DNA of 64,000 nt from Paenibacillus antarcticus (GTDB taxonomy: Bacteria; Bacillota; Bacilli; Paenibacillales; Paenibacillaceae), in NCBI RefSeq assembly GCF_001637225.1, contig NZ_LVJI01000016.1:331192-395191 (forward strand), in the 5' to 3' direction. A program made the translations under genes and the position numbers. This document shows, piece by piece, positions 8,700 through 17,581 of this stretch (the first letter of the stretch is position 1; the number at the start of each line of letters is the position of its first letter). Below the pieces are notes generated by a model that was not told the origin of the DNA, ran no database searches, and worked only from the letters and a program-made list of their open reading frames with translations.

Positions 8700-8745
8700 G
8701 TAATCTTTCTATCCGGGAAGTATGGCCGTGAGAGGAGGATGTACT

Positions 8746-9342
8746 GTGTCTGGAGTTAAAGACTATGTAAACACGGATGTAGGTAACAATCGTGAGAAGA
8801 TAGAATATCACATTGAACAAATTCTAAACCTTATTGGTGAGGATACTAAGCGTGAAGGACTGCTTGAGACGCCAGCGCGTGTCACTCGCATGTACGAAGA
8901 AATCTATGCGGGTTATGAAGTAGATCCACGAGATGTGCTAGGTGTAACTTTTGATGAAAATCATGAGGAACTTGTCATTGTGAAGGATATTGTGTATTAC
9001 AGTCAATGTGAGCACCATATGGCACCTTTCTTTGGGAAAATTCATATTGGATACATCCCAAGTGGAAAAATTGCTGGACTCAGTAAGTTTGCACGTTTGG
9101 TTGAGGCGGTAACTCGTCGCTTGCAGGTGCAGGAACGTATTACATCTCAAATTGCGGATATTCTTAATGAGGTATTAGAACCGAATGGCGTAATGGTTGT
9201 CGTTGAAGGTGAGCATTTATGTATGTGTTCTCGCGGGGTGAAGAAACCGGGAAGCAAGACAGTTACTTCTGCTGTCAGAGGAATCTTCCGTGAAGATTCA
9301 GCTAGTCGTGCAGAGTTCTTATCTCTGCTCAGAGACTATTAA
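8746..9342 (+). CDS. folE: GTP cyclohydrolase I
   Basis: Converts GTP to 7,8-dihydroneopterin triphosphate, the first step of folate synthesis (and of queuosine precursor synthesis). The 198-residue product has the zinc ligands in QCEHHMAPF and HLCMCSRGVKKPGS and the family segment GLSKFARLVE. The start is a GTG preceded by GAGGAGG at eight bases; the upstream in-frame ATG 8722 lies before that site. It makes the zinc-dependent type IA enzyme. A terminator follows. Confidence 0.95.
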   Translation: MSGVKDYVNTDVGNNREKIEYHIEQILNLIGEDTKREGLLETPARVTRMYEEIYAGYEVDPRDVLGVTFDENHEELVIVKDIVYYSQCEHHMAPFFGKIHIGYIPSGKIAGLSKFARLVEAVTRRLQVQERITSQIADILNEVLEPNGVMVVVEGEHLCMCSRGVKKPGSKTVTSAVRGIFREDSASRAEFLSLLRDY

Positions 9343-9361
9343 TGGATTTGATTAGATAAAC

Positions 9362-9402
9362 AAAAGAGGCTCTGTCGATTTCGGACAGAGCCTCTTTTGT
9401 TG
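9362..9402. terminator. Bidirectional terminator after folE
   Basis: Perfect 15-base arms (AAAAGAGGCTCTGTC and complement) around a short loop. A on one side and T on the other let it serve folE and the convergent hydrolase gene. Confidence 0.88.
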
Positions 9403-9430
9403 TTAAATATAATAAGCCATAGTTCTTCTA

Positions 9431-10441
9431 TTATTCTTTGAGAATGGATGTGTTAATGTTCGTCTTAACTTCTTCAAGAAATGAAGAGACACGACGTAAG
9501 TAATCGCGAGAGTGCTCGCGAAAGATGAGTTCATGATGACTATCTTCAACGATCCATGAGGTAGAGAGTGGATTACTCTGATTGGAAGCTAGCTTTTCAG
9601 CAATGCCAAAAGGAGCTTTCTCATCTTGAGTTCCATGTATGAAGAAGATGGGGAAAGGATAATCCTTACTTTTTACTTGTTGGTATGGAATCTGATTGAG
9701 GCTTGTTCCATTTAACACTGGAAATAGTAACTCTAATATTTCTAATGATGGATGGCGAGGCAGATCGATCTGGTTCTTAATATTGTGATATAACGTGTCT
9801 GGTTCTAATAGAAAGGTACTATCAAGAATCATAGCATCCACATCATTTGTTTGCAGACCCGCTTGAAGCGCCGTGCCTGCGCCCATGGAGAAGCCCCATA
9901 CGATAATCTGCTCTGCATCGCGTTCCTTAGCAAGTTTAATAGCGCCTAGTAATTGCTGTGTTTCAATTTTACCGCCTGTCGCGACATCCTTATTGTATTC
10001 AGCTGCAAATCCATAGTCGAACATAAGCACGTTATAATTGAGGCTGTGAGCATAATGAGCAAGATCATACATAGGAACCCATGATTCCTCACGATTAGCG
10101 CCATAGCCATGGCTGAACACAATGGTCCTTTTAGACCCTTTAGCAGGAATATACCAACCATGCATCAGACGGCTATCATCGAGCGCAGGGAAAGTAACAT
10201 TCTCATAAGCCATAGACTTAGCAGTTAACGGATTAGAATAGATCGGTGCAACCGTCGGATTGGATAATACCCAGGCAATGTAAGCATGTAGAGCAACGAA
10301 ACAAAACAATAGAAAAAAGATAATCGATAAAACGAGTGCAACAATAATATGTTTAACACGAATGAATCGAGATGAGGTCGGCTGAGTTAACTTTTGAATG
10401 GAATGAGATTCTGGGGCATTAGTCCTAGTTAATATGTTCAT
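9431..10441 (-). CDS. Membrane-anchored alpha/beta hydrolase
   Basis: A 336-residue serine hydrolase of the YqkD/BAAT-like type. A membrane helix lies at about residues 30-55 and the catalytic domain probably faces outside. The oxyanion region HGYGANRE, nucleophile WGFSMGAG, acid FIHGTQDEKAPF and histidine EDSHHEL form a complete triad. The substrate is unknown. The ATG at 10441 is preceded by AAGGAGGGG at about eight bases; the longer open frame to 10498 is not supported. It is divergent from the IclR gene, sharing a 170-base promoter region. Confidence 0.85.
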   Translation of the reverse strand: MNILTRTNAPESHSIQKLTQPTSSRFIRVKHIIVALVLSIIFFLLFCFVALHAYIAWVLSNPTVAPIYSNPLTAKSMAYENVTFPALDDSRLMHGWYIPAKGSKRTIVFSHGYGANREESWVPMYDLAHYAHSLNYNVLMFDYGFAAEYNKDVATGGKIETQQLLGAIKLAKERDAEQIIVWGFSMGAGTALQAGLQTNDVDAMILDSTFLLEPDTLYHNIKNQIDLPRHPSLEILELLFPVLNGTSLNQIPYQQVKSKDYPFPIFFIHGTQDEKAPFGIAEKLASNQSNPLSTSWIVEDSHHELIFREHSRDYLRRVSSFLEEVKTNINTSILKE

Positions 10442-10572
10442 AATAAGCCCCTCCTTATAGGTCTTATTAATCGTATGCCTCACATTAATGAAAGTCAATG
10501 TAGTTGGGACAATTGTTAACTAATTGTAATGTGTAGACTTTATTCAGGTTATTTCATATAATTATGTAACCA

Positions 10573-10591
10573 TGTTTCACGTGATGAAACA
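10573..10591. promoter_or_regulatory. Palindromic candidate operator upstream of the IclR-family gene
   Basis: TGTTTCA and TGAAACA are perfect 7-base arms with spacer CGTGA, about 20 bases before the TTG start. IclR regulators often bind palindromes at their own promoter. The link is inferred. Confidence 0.45.
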
Positions 10592-10611
10592 ACAAAGAGG
10601 GGCGATTCATC

Positions 10612-11355
10612 TTGGAAGATCGCAAATTGACGGTCCGTTCGGTAGAACGGGCACTTGATATATTACTGTGTTTTACAAAAAATGTAGATCTCGGATTAAC
10701 AGAAATAGCTGTGCAGATTGGGCTTCATAAGAGCACCGTTCATCGTCTATTGTCGACGCTTGAAGAGAGAGGTTTCGTTATTCGGGATGCTGCAACAGAA
10801 AAGTATCGTCTTGGAATGAAAATATGGGAACTATCCACGCATTTATCAAGAAGCGATGACCCAGCGATATTATTGCTACCCGCAATGGAGAAAGTACGGG
10901 ACCACTTAGGCGAAACCGTGAGTCTTTACTTACGAGAAGGAAACGAACGACTACGGATTCAGGCGGTACAGAGTAATCAAGGCATTCGACGCGTAGCTCA
11001 GGTTGGCGCGAGACTTCCGTTGTATGTGGGTGCATCAAGTAAAGTTCTAGTAGCATTTGCATCGCCTGAAGAGCAAGAGGCATTGTTAAATGATCCTGAA
11101 TGGCCTTCCTTGATTGATCGTGCAAGCTATATGGGGCAATTGCATGAAATTAGGGAAAGTGGATTTGCAATGAGCTTTGAGGAGCGGGAGCCAGGAGCTG
11201 CCGCTATTTCAGTCCCTATTGCGAATCGACAGGGCGTGGTGACTGCTGCACTGTCCGTATCAGGACCCGTTAACCGACTTTCTCTAGATACACTTTATGC
11301 GTTTGTGCCTTATTTAGTGGAAGCAGCACATGATATGGGCTTAATGATTCGATAA
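10612..11355 (+). CDS. IclR family transcriptional regulator
   Basis: A 247-residue regulator. The N-terminal winged helix-turn-helix (LTEIAVQIGLHKSTVHRLLSTLEERGFV) spans about residues 27-55, and the C-terminal effector-binding domain has the family segments LPLYVGASSKVLVA, SFEEREPGAAAISVPI and AALSVSGP. The effector is probably a small organic acid, but no catabolic gene adjoins it to say which. The start is TTG with AGAGGGG upstream. It may control itself or the divergent hydrolase. Confidence 0.9.
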   Translation: MEDRKLTVRSVERALDILLCFTKNVDLGLTEIAVQIGLHKSTVHRLLSTLEERGFVIRDAATEKYRLGMKIWELSTHLSRSDDPAILLLPAMEKVRDHLGETVSLYLREGNERLRIQAVQSNQGIRRVAQVGARLPLYVGASSKVLVAFASPEEQEALLNDPEWPSLIDRASYMGQLHEIRESGFAMSFEEREPGAAAISVPIANRQGVVTAALSVSGPVNRLSLDTLYAFVPYLVEAAHDMGLMIR

Positions 11356-11364
11356 TAAATAGAC

Positions 11365-11421
11365 AAAAGGTAAGGAGTAGCTACCACTATCACTAGTGTT
11401 TGGCTGATCCTTACCTTTTTT
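11365..11421. terminator. Terminator between the convergent iclR-type and lysP genes
   Basis: AAAAGGTAAGGA and TCCTTACCTTTT arms with an internal stem run into T residues. A/T flanks permit action in both directions. Confidence 0.8.
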
Positions 11422-11517
11422 GTGTCAGAAATGTATATATGAAGCGACATGGAATATCGTTAGGTTTAGGAGGAAGCATAAGTTGCCTCAGAGAGAGAGA
11501 ATAGCCGCCGCTTCAGG

Positions 11518-12972
11518 TTAATCGAGTGTGCTTAAATCACATTGTTCCAATGGAATGATTTTGGTCTTCTTCACCCATCGATATCCGAACCAGATCAACA
11601 AGAAGAGTGGAATACTGATATAGGATACGACAATGCCATACCAATCGATAGTTGCACCTGAGAAAGCTCCAAGGTTCTGTCCGAATATAGCGATTAAGCA
11701 TAGGATGAAAGCGAAGATCGGACCAAATGGGAACCAACGTGCAACGAAAGGGAGTTCCGTAAGGGAATGCCCTTGGGCTACGAATGCACGGCGGAAACGA
11801 TAGTGGCAGACTGAGATAGCTAACCAATTGATAAATCCGCACATGCCAGATGCATTCAGTAGCCAGATGTAGACAACACCATCGCCGAAGAAGGAAGCGA
11901 GGAAAGCCATCATACCTACTGCACTTGTTAGGAGTAGAGCATTTACCGGAATGCTACGTCGGTTCAACTTGCCTAGAAATTTGGGTGCTAGCCCATTCTT
12001 AGCCATGGAATAAAGTACACGTGTCGCTGCGTACATACCAGAGTTGCCTGCCGATAGAACGGAACTTAGAATAACGGCATTCATGAGTGCTGCGGCAAAA
12101 GCAAGTCCAGCCTTCTCGAATATAAGTGTAAATGGACTAACTCCAATGTTATTGAGATCACTATTGAGAAGACTAGGATCGGTATAAGGAATTAGCATGC
12201 CAATAACAAAGATAGCGAAAATATAGAAAATAAGAATGCGCCAAAATACTTGGCGAATGGCTCGTGGCACATTCTTTCGCGGATTCTCACTTTCACCAGC
12301 AGCAACCCCAATCAGTTCTGTTCCCTGAAAAGAGAAACCAGCGGCCATAAATACCCCTACAAAGGCAAAGAATCCGCCGTGGAATGATGAGCCTCCAAGA
12401 TTGAAATTCTTCATTCCAACAGCTTCGCCTCCAAGTATCCCGAAGATCATAAGTACGCCTACGGTAAGAAAAATAATGACCGTAATAATTTTAATTATAG
12501 CGAACCAAAACTCTGATTCTCCAAAGCTTTTAGTGGATAAGAAATTTATTCCGAACATGATAAGTAGAAACAAGAGGCTCCATATAGCAGAAGGGCTGTC
12601 TGGGAACCAATATTTAATGATGACTGTGGCTGCAGCGAGTTCTGCTGCAATGGTAATTGCCCAGTTATACCAGAAATTCCAGCCCACAGCAAAGCCAAAT
12701 GCAGGACTTACAAATCTTGAAGCGTATGTGCTGAATGATCCTGAGTCGGGCAGATACGTAGCCAATTCACCAAGGCTATTCATCAGGAAATAGACCATCA
12801 AACCAACCGCAGCATAAGCTAGTAACGCTCCGCCAGGACCAGAAGAGGAGATAGCACTTCCACTAGCGAGAAAGAGCCCCGTTCCAATGGATCCACCTAA
12901 AGCGATCATTGTCATATGTCTTGCTTTGAGACTGGGCTTCAATGAACCTTCAGTCTCCTTATGATTCTTCAT
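11518..12972 (-). CDS. lysP: Lysine-specific permease (APC superfamily)
   Basis: A 484-residue, about 12-helix amino acid:proton symporter. It aligns along its length with E. coli LysP, including LKARHMTMIALGGSIGTGLF, WNFWYNWAITIA, GFSFQGTELIGVAAGESENP, the RAIRQVFWRILIFY segment, SAGNSGMYAATRVLY and a CHYRFRR motif. Specificity for lysine is strongly supported by the upstream lysine riboswitch, which should shut off expression when lysine is plentiful. The ATG has GGGAG upstream. It appears to be a single-gene transcript ending at the shared terminator. Confidence 0.93.
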   Translation of the reverse strand: MKNHKETEGSLKPSLKARHMTMIALGGSIGTGLFLASGSAISSSGPGGALLAYAAVGLMVYFLMNSLGELATYLPDSGSFSTYASRFVSPAFGFAVGWNFWYNWAITIAAELAAATVIIKYWFPDSPSAIWSLLFLLIMFGINFLSTKSFGESEFWFAIIKIITVIIFLTVGVLMIFGILGGEAVGMKNFNLGGSSFHGGFFAFVGVFMAAGFSFQGTELIGVAAGESENPRKNVPRAIRQVFWRILIFYIFAIFVIGMLIPYTDPSLLNSDLNNIGVSPFTLIFEKAGLAFAAALMNAVILSSVLSAGNSGMYAATRVLYSMAKNGLAPKFLGKLNRRSIPVNALLLTSAVGMMAFLASFFGDGVVYIWLLNASGMCGFINWLAISVCHYRFRRAFVAQGHSLTELPFVARWFPFGPIFAFILCLIAIFGQNLGAFSGATIDWYGIVVSYISIPLFLLIWFGYRWVKKTKIIPLEQCDLSTLD

Positions 12973-13031
12973 TTATCATTACACTCCCTTTACAAATTAA
13001 ATGCCTTGTCATGGAAGGGAAAGCAGACAGC

Positions 13032-13068
13032 AAAAAAGACCGCTGGAATGGATTCCGGCGGTCTTTTC
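13032..13068 (-). terminator. Attenuator terminator of the lysP leader
   Basis: On the reverse strand, AAAAGACCGCCGGAATCC pairs with GATTCCAGCGGTCTTTT-like bases and runs into TTTTTT. It lies about 80 bases downstream of the lysine aptamer and 60 bases before lysP, the usual place for a riboswitch expression platform. Confidence 0.85.
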
Positions 13069-13149
13069 AATAGATATCAAAACAAATGCATGCCTCTATA
13101 CAAACAGCATAATGTCTTCTATTTATATGATCCGCACCCAACTTCCATG

Positions 13150-13352
13150 AAAGATAGCCCAACATAGCTTCCTTATCGAAGGAAACTATGACAGTTCTGC
13201 CCCTATTCGGAAAACAGACCCAGCATACGCGGCTAATTGAAGCAGCCTATATACTTCGGCGAAAGGCGCCTTTCGACCTGTGAATGATACGGCGGCTTCT
13301 TACGCCTCTTCACAGTCTACTCATCGCAATTCGCGACCTCTACCTCACCTTA
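13150..13352 (-). promoter_or_regulatory. Lysine riboswitch (L box) aptamer
   Basis: Read on the reverse strand, the leader holds the L-box conserved elements in order: GAGGTAGAGGTCGCGAA, GAGTAGACTGTGAAGAGG, the GAAAGGCGCCTTTCGCCGAAG segment, CTGGGTCTG, GAACTGTCATAG and the closing GGGCTATC. Their order and spacing match the B. subtilis lysC leader. With the following terminator it should end transcription early when lysine binds. The exact ends of the aptamer are approximate. Confidence 0.93.
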
Positions 13353-13441
13353 GTAGGATGAGGATATCTTTACTTGATTATACTGAACAATATCTAAGTA
13401 TAATCAATTGTCATAGTAGGATCAAATGGATAAATATTGTA

Positions 13442-14578
13442 TTACGAACGAGTGCGCTTAGCCATTTGCTGCCATATCGTTCCGGCGGCTTCTTCACCTG
13501 ATTCGATCCGTTCTAGAGCCATTTTGGCCTGCAAACTGACCTCGAACTCGGGATCCTGTGCTGCTTCTTCAAGAGCAGATCGTGCATCTTCTGTACCTAC
13601 TTCATAAAGAAAACGTGCAGCACGCCAACGGACAAGTTTACTGCTGTCTTTTAAGGTTTCAGTCATAGCTTTCGTTGCCTGAGCATCCCCAATATCAGAT
13701 AAAGTGTCCCCCGCTGTACGACGAACGGCTGCAGATTTATCTTGGAGGGCAACGTATAAGAGTTCCATGGCTTCTGGTGATTTCAAATCTCCAAGGTAGA
13801 TGACTGCAAGCCGTCGGATTTGCATTTTGGAATCGTGAAGTGCAGTTCTTATGAACTCGATTCTTTCTTGTGTAGGGCTCATACCGTCAAACGCTGCATA
13901 GCGGATACGCCAATCGTTATTCTGGAGTGATTCTTCAAGCTCTTGATCGCTAAGTTGCGTACGTTTCTCCATGAACTCTTCGTCACTAGCGCCATGTGCA
14001 ATGGCCTGTTGAATGACTTTCTCGAGACGTTCGGGGGGATAGGCGGCTTCAAGTTCTTGCTCCACTTCACGTGCGATGTCCGCAAGTTCACCATAACGGA
14101 CACCATAATCAGAAAGCTTACGTTCCTTAATCATGGTAGCTATGGCAACAGCGGTTACCGCCTGAGTGAATCGCTCGGATAATGCAATCCGTTCTTCTTG
14201 ACCAGTGGCCTTCACACGAATTTGCATAGGGATACTGCGGAAATACTGAACAAGAACTTCAGCCTCACCATAATGTTCACCTAACTCGTTATCTACTTCT
14301 AACCACGTCGTTGCCATATCATCTTGACCGAGTCGTTCTTGTACTTCACCCAAGATGGTGGACCAATCTGCATTACCTTTACGTTCAAGAGCTGCAAAAT
14401 CAGTGGTGTGGAACACACTTTTGACACCTGAAATATGGAGCATTTCCCGTATCCATACGGGTGCTGAACGTTCATTTTCAAGGGTATATGTCTTCCGTAA
14501 CCCAGTCTCTATAGTTTCATCCAAATGGAGCTTCATTGTATTGGGGCTTGGTGTTGGTTCAATAAATGTGATCTTCAT
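13442..14578 (-). CDS. ypgR: YpgR/CvfC-type protein: Nfu N-domain plus HEAT repeats
   Basis: A 378-residue cytosolic protein. Residues 1-85 match the Nfu/NifU N-terminal domain, opening with the family's IEPTPSPNTMKL. A middle 'virulence factor' region follows (about 95-190). The rest is HEAT repeats (for example MQIRRLAVIYLGDL, SAAVRRTAGDTLSDIG, SKLVRWRAARFLYEVG). The homologues are B. subtilis YpgR and S. aureus CvfC, whose biochemical role is unclear. No iron-sulfur CXXC is visible, so a scaffold role is not supported. GGGAGG precedes the ATG. Confidence 0.85.
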   Translation of the reverse strand: MKITFIEPTPSPNTMKLHLDETIETGLRKTYTLENERSAPVWIREMLHISGVKSVFHTTDFAALERKGNADWSTILGEVQERLGQDDMATTWLEVDNELGEHYGEAEVLVQYFRSIPMQIRVKATGQEERIALSERFTQAVTAVAIATMIKERKLSDYGVRYGELADIAREVEQELEAAYPPERLEKVIQQAIAHGASDEEFMEKRTQLSDQELEESLQNNDWRIRYAAFDGMSPTQERIEFIRTALHDSKMQIRRLAVIYLGDLKSPEAMELLYVALQDKSAAVRRTAGDTLSDIGDAQATKAMTETLKDSSKLVRWRAARFLYEVGTEDARSALEEAAQDPEFEVSLQAKMALERIESGEEAAGTIWQQMAKRTRS

Positions 14579-14763
14579 GCGATCTTCACAACCTCCCTTT
14601 TCTTCGTTATTTTACCTCATTTTCAATGGAATAAAAAATGAAGTTAATTATTTCCTGATTTTATTGAAAAAGCAAGAAAGCAAGGTAATTTCTTATGACT
14701 TCGATAAGGTGCTTTTTTTGTGATATAATGTGAGGAGCTAAATTTGAAAGGAATGGATTTTTC

Positions 14764-16389
14764 ATGATCAGTACAAGCGGCGTGACACTCCGTTACGGAA
14801 AACGCGCACTTTTTGAAGATGCAACTATAAAATTTACACCAGGAAATTGTTACGGGCTTATTGGAGCAAACGGTGCTGGTAAATCAACATTTTTAAAGAT
14901 TCTTTCTGGAGAGATTGAAGCGAACTCAGGTGAGGTTCATATGACTCCTGGGGAACGTATGGCAGTACTCAAGCAGAATCATTTTGAATTTGATGAGTTC
15001 AATGTACTTGAGGTTGTTATCATGGGCCATATTCGTCTGCATGAGATTATGAAAGAGAAGGATACGCTCTATGCTAAATCCGAATTCACAGAAGAAGACG
15101 GACTTCGTGCCGGTGAACTGGAAGGCGAATTTGCTGAGTTGAATGGTTGGGATGCTGAGCCAGATGCTGCAGCACTCTTGATTGGTCTTGGTATTCCTCG
15201 TGAACTGCATGATAAGAAGATGATTGAGCTTAGTGGTAATGAGAAAGTTCGCGTATTGTTGTCACAAGCATTGTTCGGTCGTCCGAATAACTTGCTACTC
15301 GATGAGCCTACCAACCATTTGGATCTTGAATCGATTGGCTGGTTAGAGAACTTCTTGATGGATTATGAAGGTACTGTTATCGTCGTATCCCATGACCGTC
15401 ACTTCTTGAACAAAGTATGTACGCACATTGCGGATATCGATTTCGGTAAAATTCAGATGTATGTAGGTAACTACGATTTCTGGTATGAATCCAGCCAACT
15501 TGCTTTACGCTTGTCACGCGATTCCAACAAGAAGAAAGAAGAGAAAGTGAAGGAACTACAAGCGTTCATTCAACGTTTCTCTGCGAATGCTTCTAAATCT
15601 AAACAAGCAACTTCACGTAAGAAACAGTTAGAGAAAATTACATTGGATGATATTCGTCCATCAAGCCGTAAGTATCCATTCTTGCACTTCAAACCGGAAC
15701 GTGAAGCGGGCAAACAACTACTTACAGTTGATGGCTTAAGCAAATCAATTAATGGTGAAGTTGTGATTGATAATGTAAGTTTTGTGGTTAATAAAGGCGA
15801 TAAGATTGCTTTTGTGGGACCAAATACGCTACCTAAATCTACATTTTTTGATCTAGTGATGGGTGAGCAACCAGCAGATTCAGGTGAATATACTTGGGGA
15901 ATTACGACGACACAAGCTTATTTCCCTATAGATAACTCCCGTTATTTCGATGGCATAGAGATGAACTTGGTAGATTGGCTTCGTCAGTATTCCCAAGACC
16001 AAGATGAAACGTTCCTACGTGGCTTCCTTGGACGCATGTTGTTTGCTGGAGAAGAAGCTTTGAAGAAAGCAAGCGTCCTGTCGGGTGGAGAAAAAGTTCG
16101 TTGTATGTTAGCGAAGATGATGCTTAACGGTGCCAATGTACTTGTGTTCGATGAACCTACGAATCACTTGGACTTGGAATCCATTACAGCACTCAATAAC
16201 GGACTAACTGACTTTGACGGTACGATTCTATTCACATCTCATGACCATCAGTTCATTCAGACGATTGCGAATCGAATTATCGAGATTACTCCTAACGGAA
16301 TTATCGATCGATCAATGAGTTATGATGAGTATTTAGAGAACGAAGAAGTTAAAACGCTGCGGGCACAAATGTACCCTGTAGAAAAATAA
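14764..16389 (+). CDS. ykpA: ABC-F ATPase, YkpA-like
   Basis: A soluble twin ABC ATPase of 541 residues with no membrane domain; ABC-F proteins act at the ribosome. It matches B. subtilis YkpA nearly end to end. The first domain has Walker A GANGAGKST, signature LSGNEKV (a Gly replaced by Asn) and Walker B LLLDEPTNHLDL. The linker is rich in Lys (NKKKEEKVKELQ, SKQATSRKK). In the second domain Walker A is degraded (GPNTLPKST, Leu-Pro where Gly is expected), while signature LSGGEKV and Walker B VFDEPTNHLDL are normal. A TATAAT lies at 14724. A terminator follows. Confidence 0.92.
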   Translation: MISTSGVTLRYGKRALFEDATIKFTPGNCYGLIGANGAGKSTFLKILSGEIEANSGEVHMTPGERMAVLKQNHFEFDEFNVLEVVIMGHIRLHEIMKEKDTLYAKSEFTEEDGLRAGELEGEFAELNGWDAEPDAAALLIGLGIPRELHDKKMIELSGNEKVRVLLSQALFGRPNNLLLDEPTNHLDLESIGWLENFLMDYEGTVIVVSHDRHFLNKVCTHIADIDFGKIQMYVGNYDFWYESSQLALRLSRDSNKKKEEKVKELQAFIQRFSANASKSKQATSRKKQLEKITLDDIRPSSRKYPFLHFKPEREAGKQLLTVDGLSKSINGEVVIDNVSFVVNKGDKIAFVGPNTLPKSTFFDLVMGEQPADSGEYTWGITTTQAYFPIDNSRYFDGIEMNLVDWLRQYSQDQDETFLRGFLGRMLFAGEEALKKASVLSGGEKVRCMLAKMMLNGANVLVFDEPTNHLDLESITALNNGLTDFDGTILFTSHDHQFIQTIANRIIEITPNGIIDRSMSYDEYLENEEVKTLRAQMYPVEK

Positions 16390-16418
16390 ACTAGAATCAA
16401 TTTTTTAGTGAATATCAA

Positions 16419-16472
16419 TAATGACCCGTAGGCTTCACTTTGAAAAAAGTGGGCAACTTACGGGTCATTTTT
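16419..16472 (+). terminator. Terminator after ykpA
   Basis: AATGACCCGTA and TACGGGTCATT arms, with an inner CACTT/AAGTG pairing, run into TTTT. Confidence 0.85.
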
Positions 16473-16588
16473 ACGTTAATTATATGTGTGTTGTTGATTA
16501 GTATCACATTTAGTTGATCTGTCAGATAGTAAAAGAAAGCGTTTTTTCGTAAGCTTAATGAAGTCGGAATAGCAGAGGGGGACACGAC

Positions 16589-17551
16589 ATGGCACAGCTT
16601 TCCGTGAAAACGGTGGAATCAAAGCCACCGCTAAAGCGGCCTACAAACAAATTCACAATTTTTATGAAGCAAATTGATTTACAGTTAATGGTATTGCCAG
16701 CACTTGCGCTTATTATTCTCTTCAGTTATGTTCCTATGTATGGAATCATGATTGCGTTCCAGGATTATAAAGTAGGCAATAGTTTCAGCAGTAGTCCATG
16801 GGTTGGATTTAAGCACTTTGCTTATTTCTTTAATTCACCAGATTTTGCCTTAGTTATGAAGAATACCATCATTATCAGTTTGCTGAAATTTTGTATCGGA
16901 TTTCCGGCACCGATCATTCTAGCATTAATGCTTAACGAAGTTCGTAGGATGAGATTTAAGAGAATTGTACAGACCGTTACATACTTGCCTCACTTTATGT
17001 CATGGGTTATTATCGGTGGTCTTGTTGGATCGATACTCGCGACAGACAATGGTAGCATTAATATGTTACTTCAAAAGTTGAATTTGATTAATGAACCGAT
17101 TAACTTTCTATCGGTACCGGAATATTTCAAGACCATTCTGGTATCAACAAATATTTGGAAAGAAATCGGATTTGGTTCCATTGTTTATTTGGCAGCCATC
17201 GCGGGAGTTGATCCTAGCTCATATGAGGCCGCTTCAATAGACGGAGCCAGCCGATTTAAACAGATATATCTGATAACGCTTCCATCTATTATGCCAGTTG
17301 TTTCAATCTTCATGATTCTAGCAATCGGGAACTTATTGAGTGCTGGATTTGAAGATATTCTCGTTCTCGCACCGAATCCCGCGCTTAGGGACGTATCAGA
17401 TGTCATCGATACTTATGTCATTCGAGTCGGGGTAAACAATTACCGATATTCCTATGCCACTGCCGTCGGTCTTTTCAAAGCTGTTGTTAGTGTAGGATTG
17501 CTTACGATGGCTAACGTTGTAGCGAAAAGATCAGGCAACAGTCTATGGTAA
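16589..17551 (+). CDS. Carbohydrate ABC transporter permease, LplB-like
   Basis: First of two inner-membrane subunits of a CUT1-type sugar importer; 320 residues with about six helices. It carries the ATPase-contact EAA loop (SSYEAASIDGASRFKQIYLITLP) near residue 220 and the family start region MVLPALALIILFSYVPMYGIMIAFQDYK. AGAGGGGG precedes the ATG. The gene set is permease, permease, binding protein, regulator, kinase. No ATPase gene is present, as is common where a shared MsmX-type ATPase serves many importers. The sugar is not known; LplABC-type systems often import oligosaccharides. Confidence 0.9.
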   Translation: MAQLSVKTVESKPPLKRPTNKFTIFMKQIDLQLMVLPALALIILFSYVPMYGIMIAFQDYKVGNSFSSSPWVGFKHFAYFFNSPDFALVMKNTIIISLLKFCIGFPAPIILALMLNEVRRMRFKRIVQTVTYLPHFMSWVIIGGLVGSILATDNGSINMLLQKLNLINEPINFLSVPEYFKTILVSTNIWKEIGFGSIVYLAAIAGVDPSSYEAASIDGASRFKQIYLITLPSIMPVVSIFMILAIGNLLSAGFEDILVLAPNPALRDVSDVIDTYVIRVGVNNYRYSYATAVGLFKAVVSVGLLTMANVVAKRSGNSLW

Positions 17552-17581
17552 ATATGACACAAGTAAAGGAGGTACATGCTG

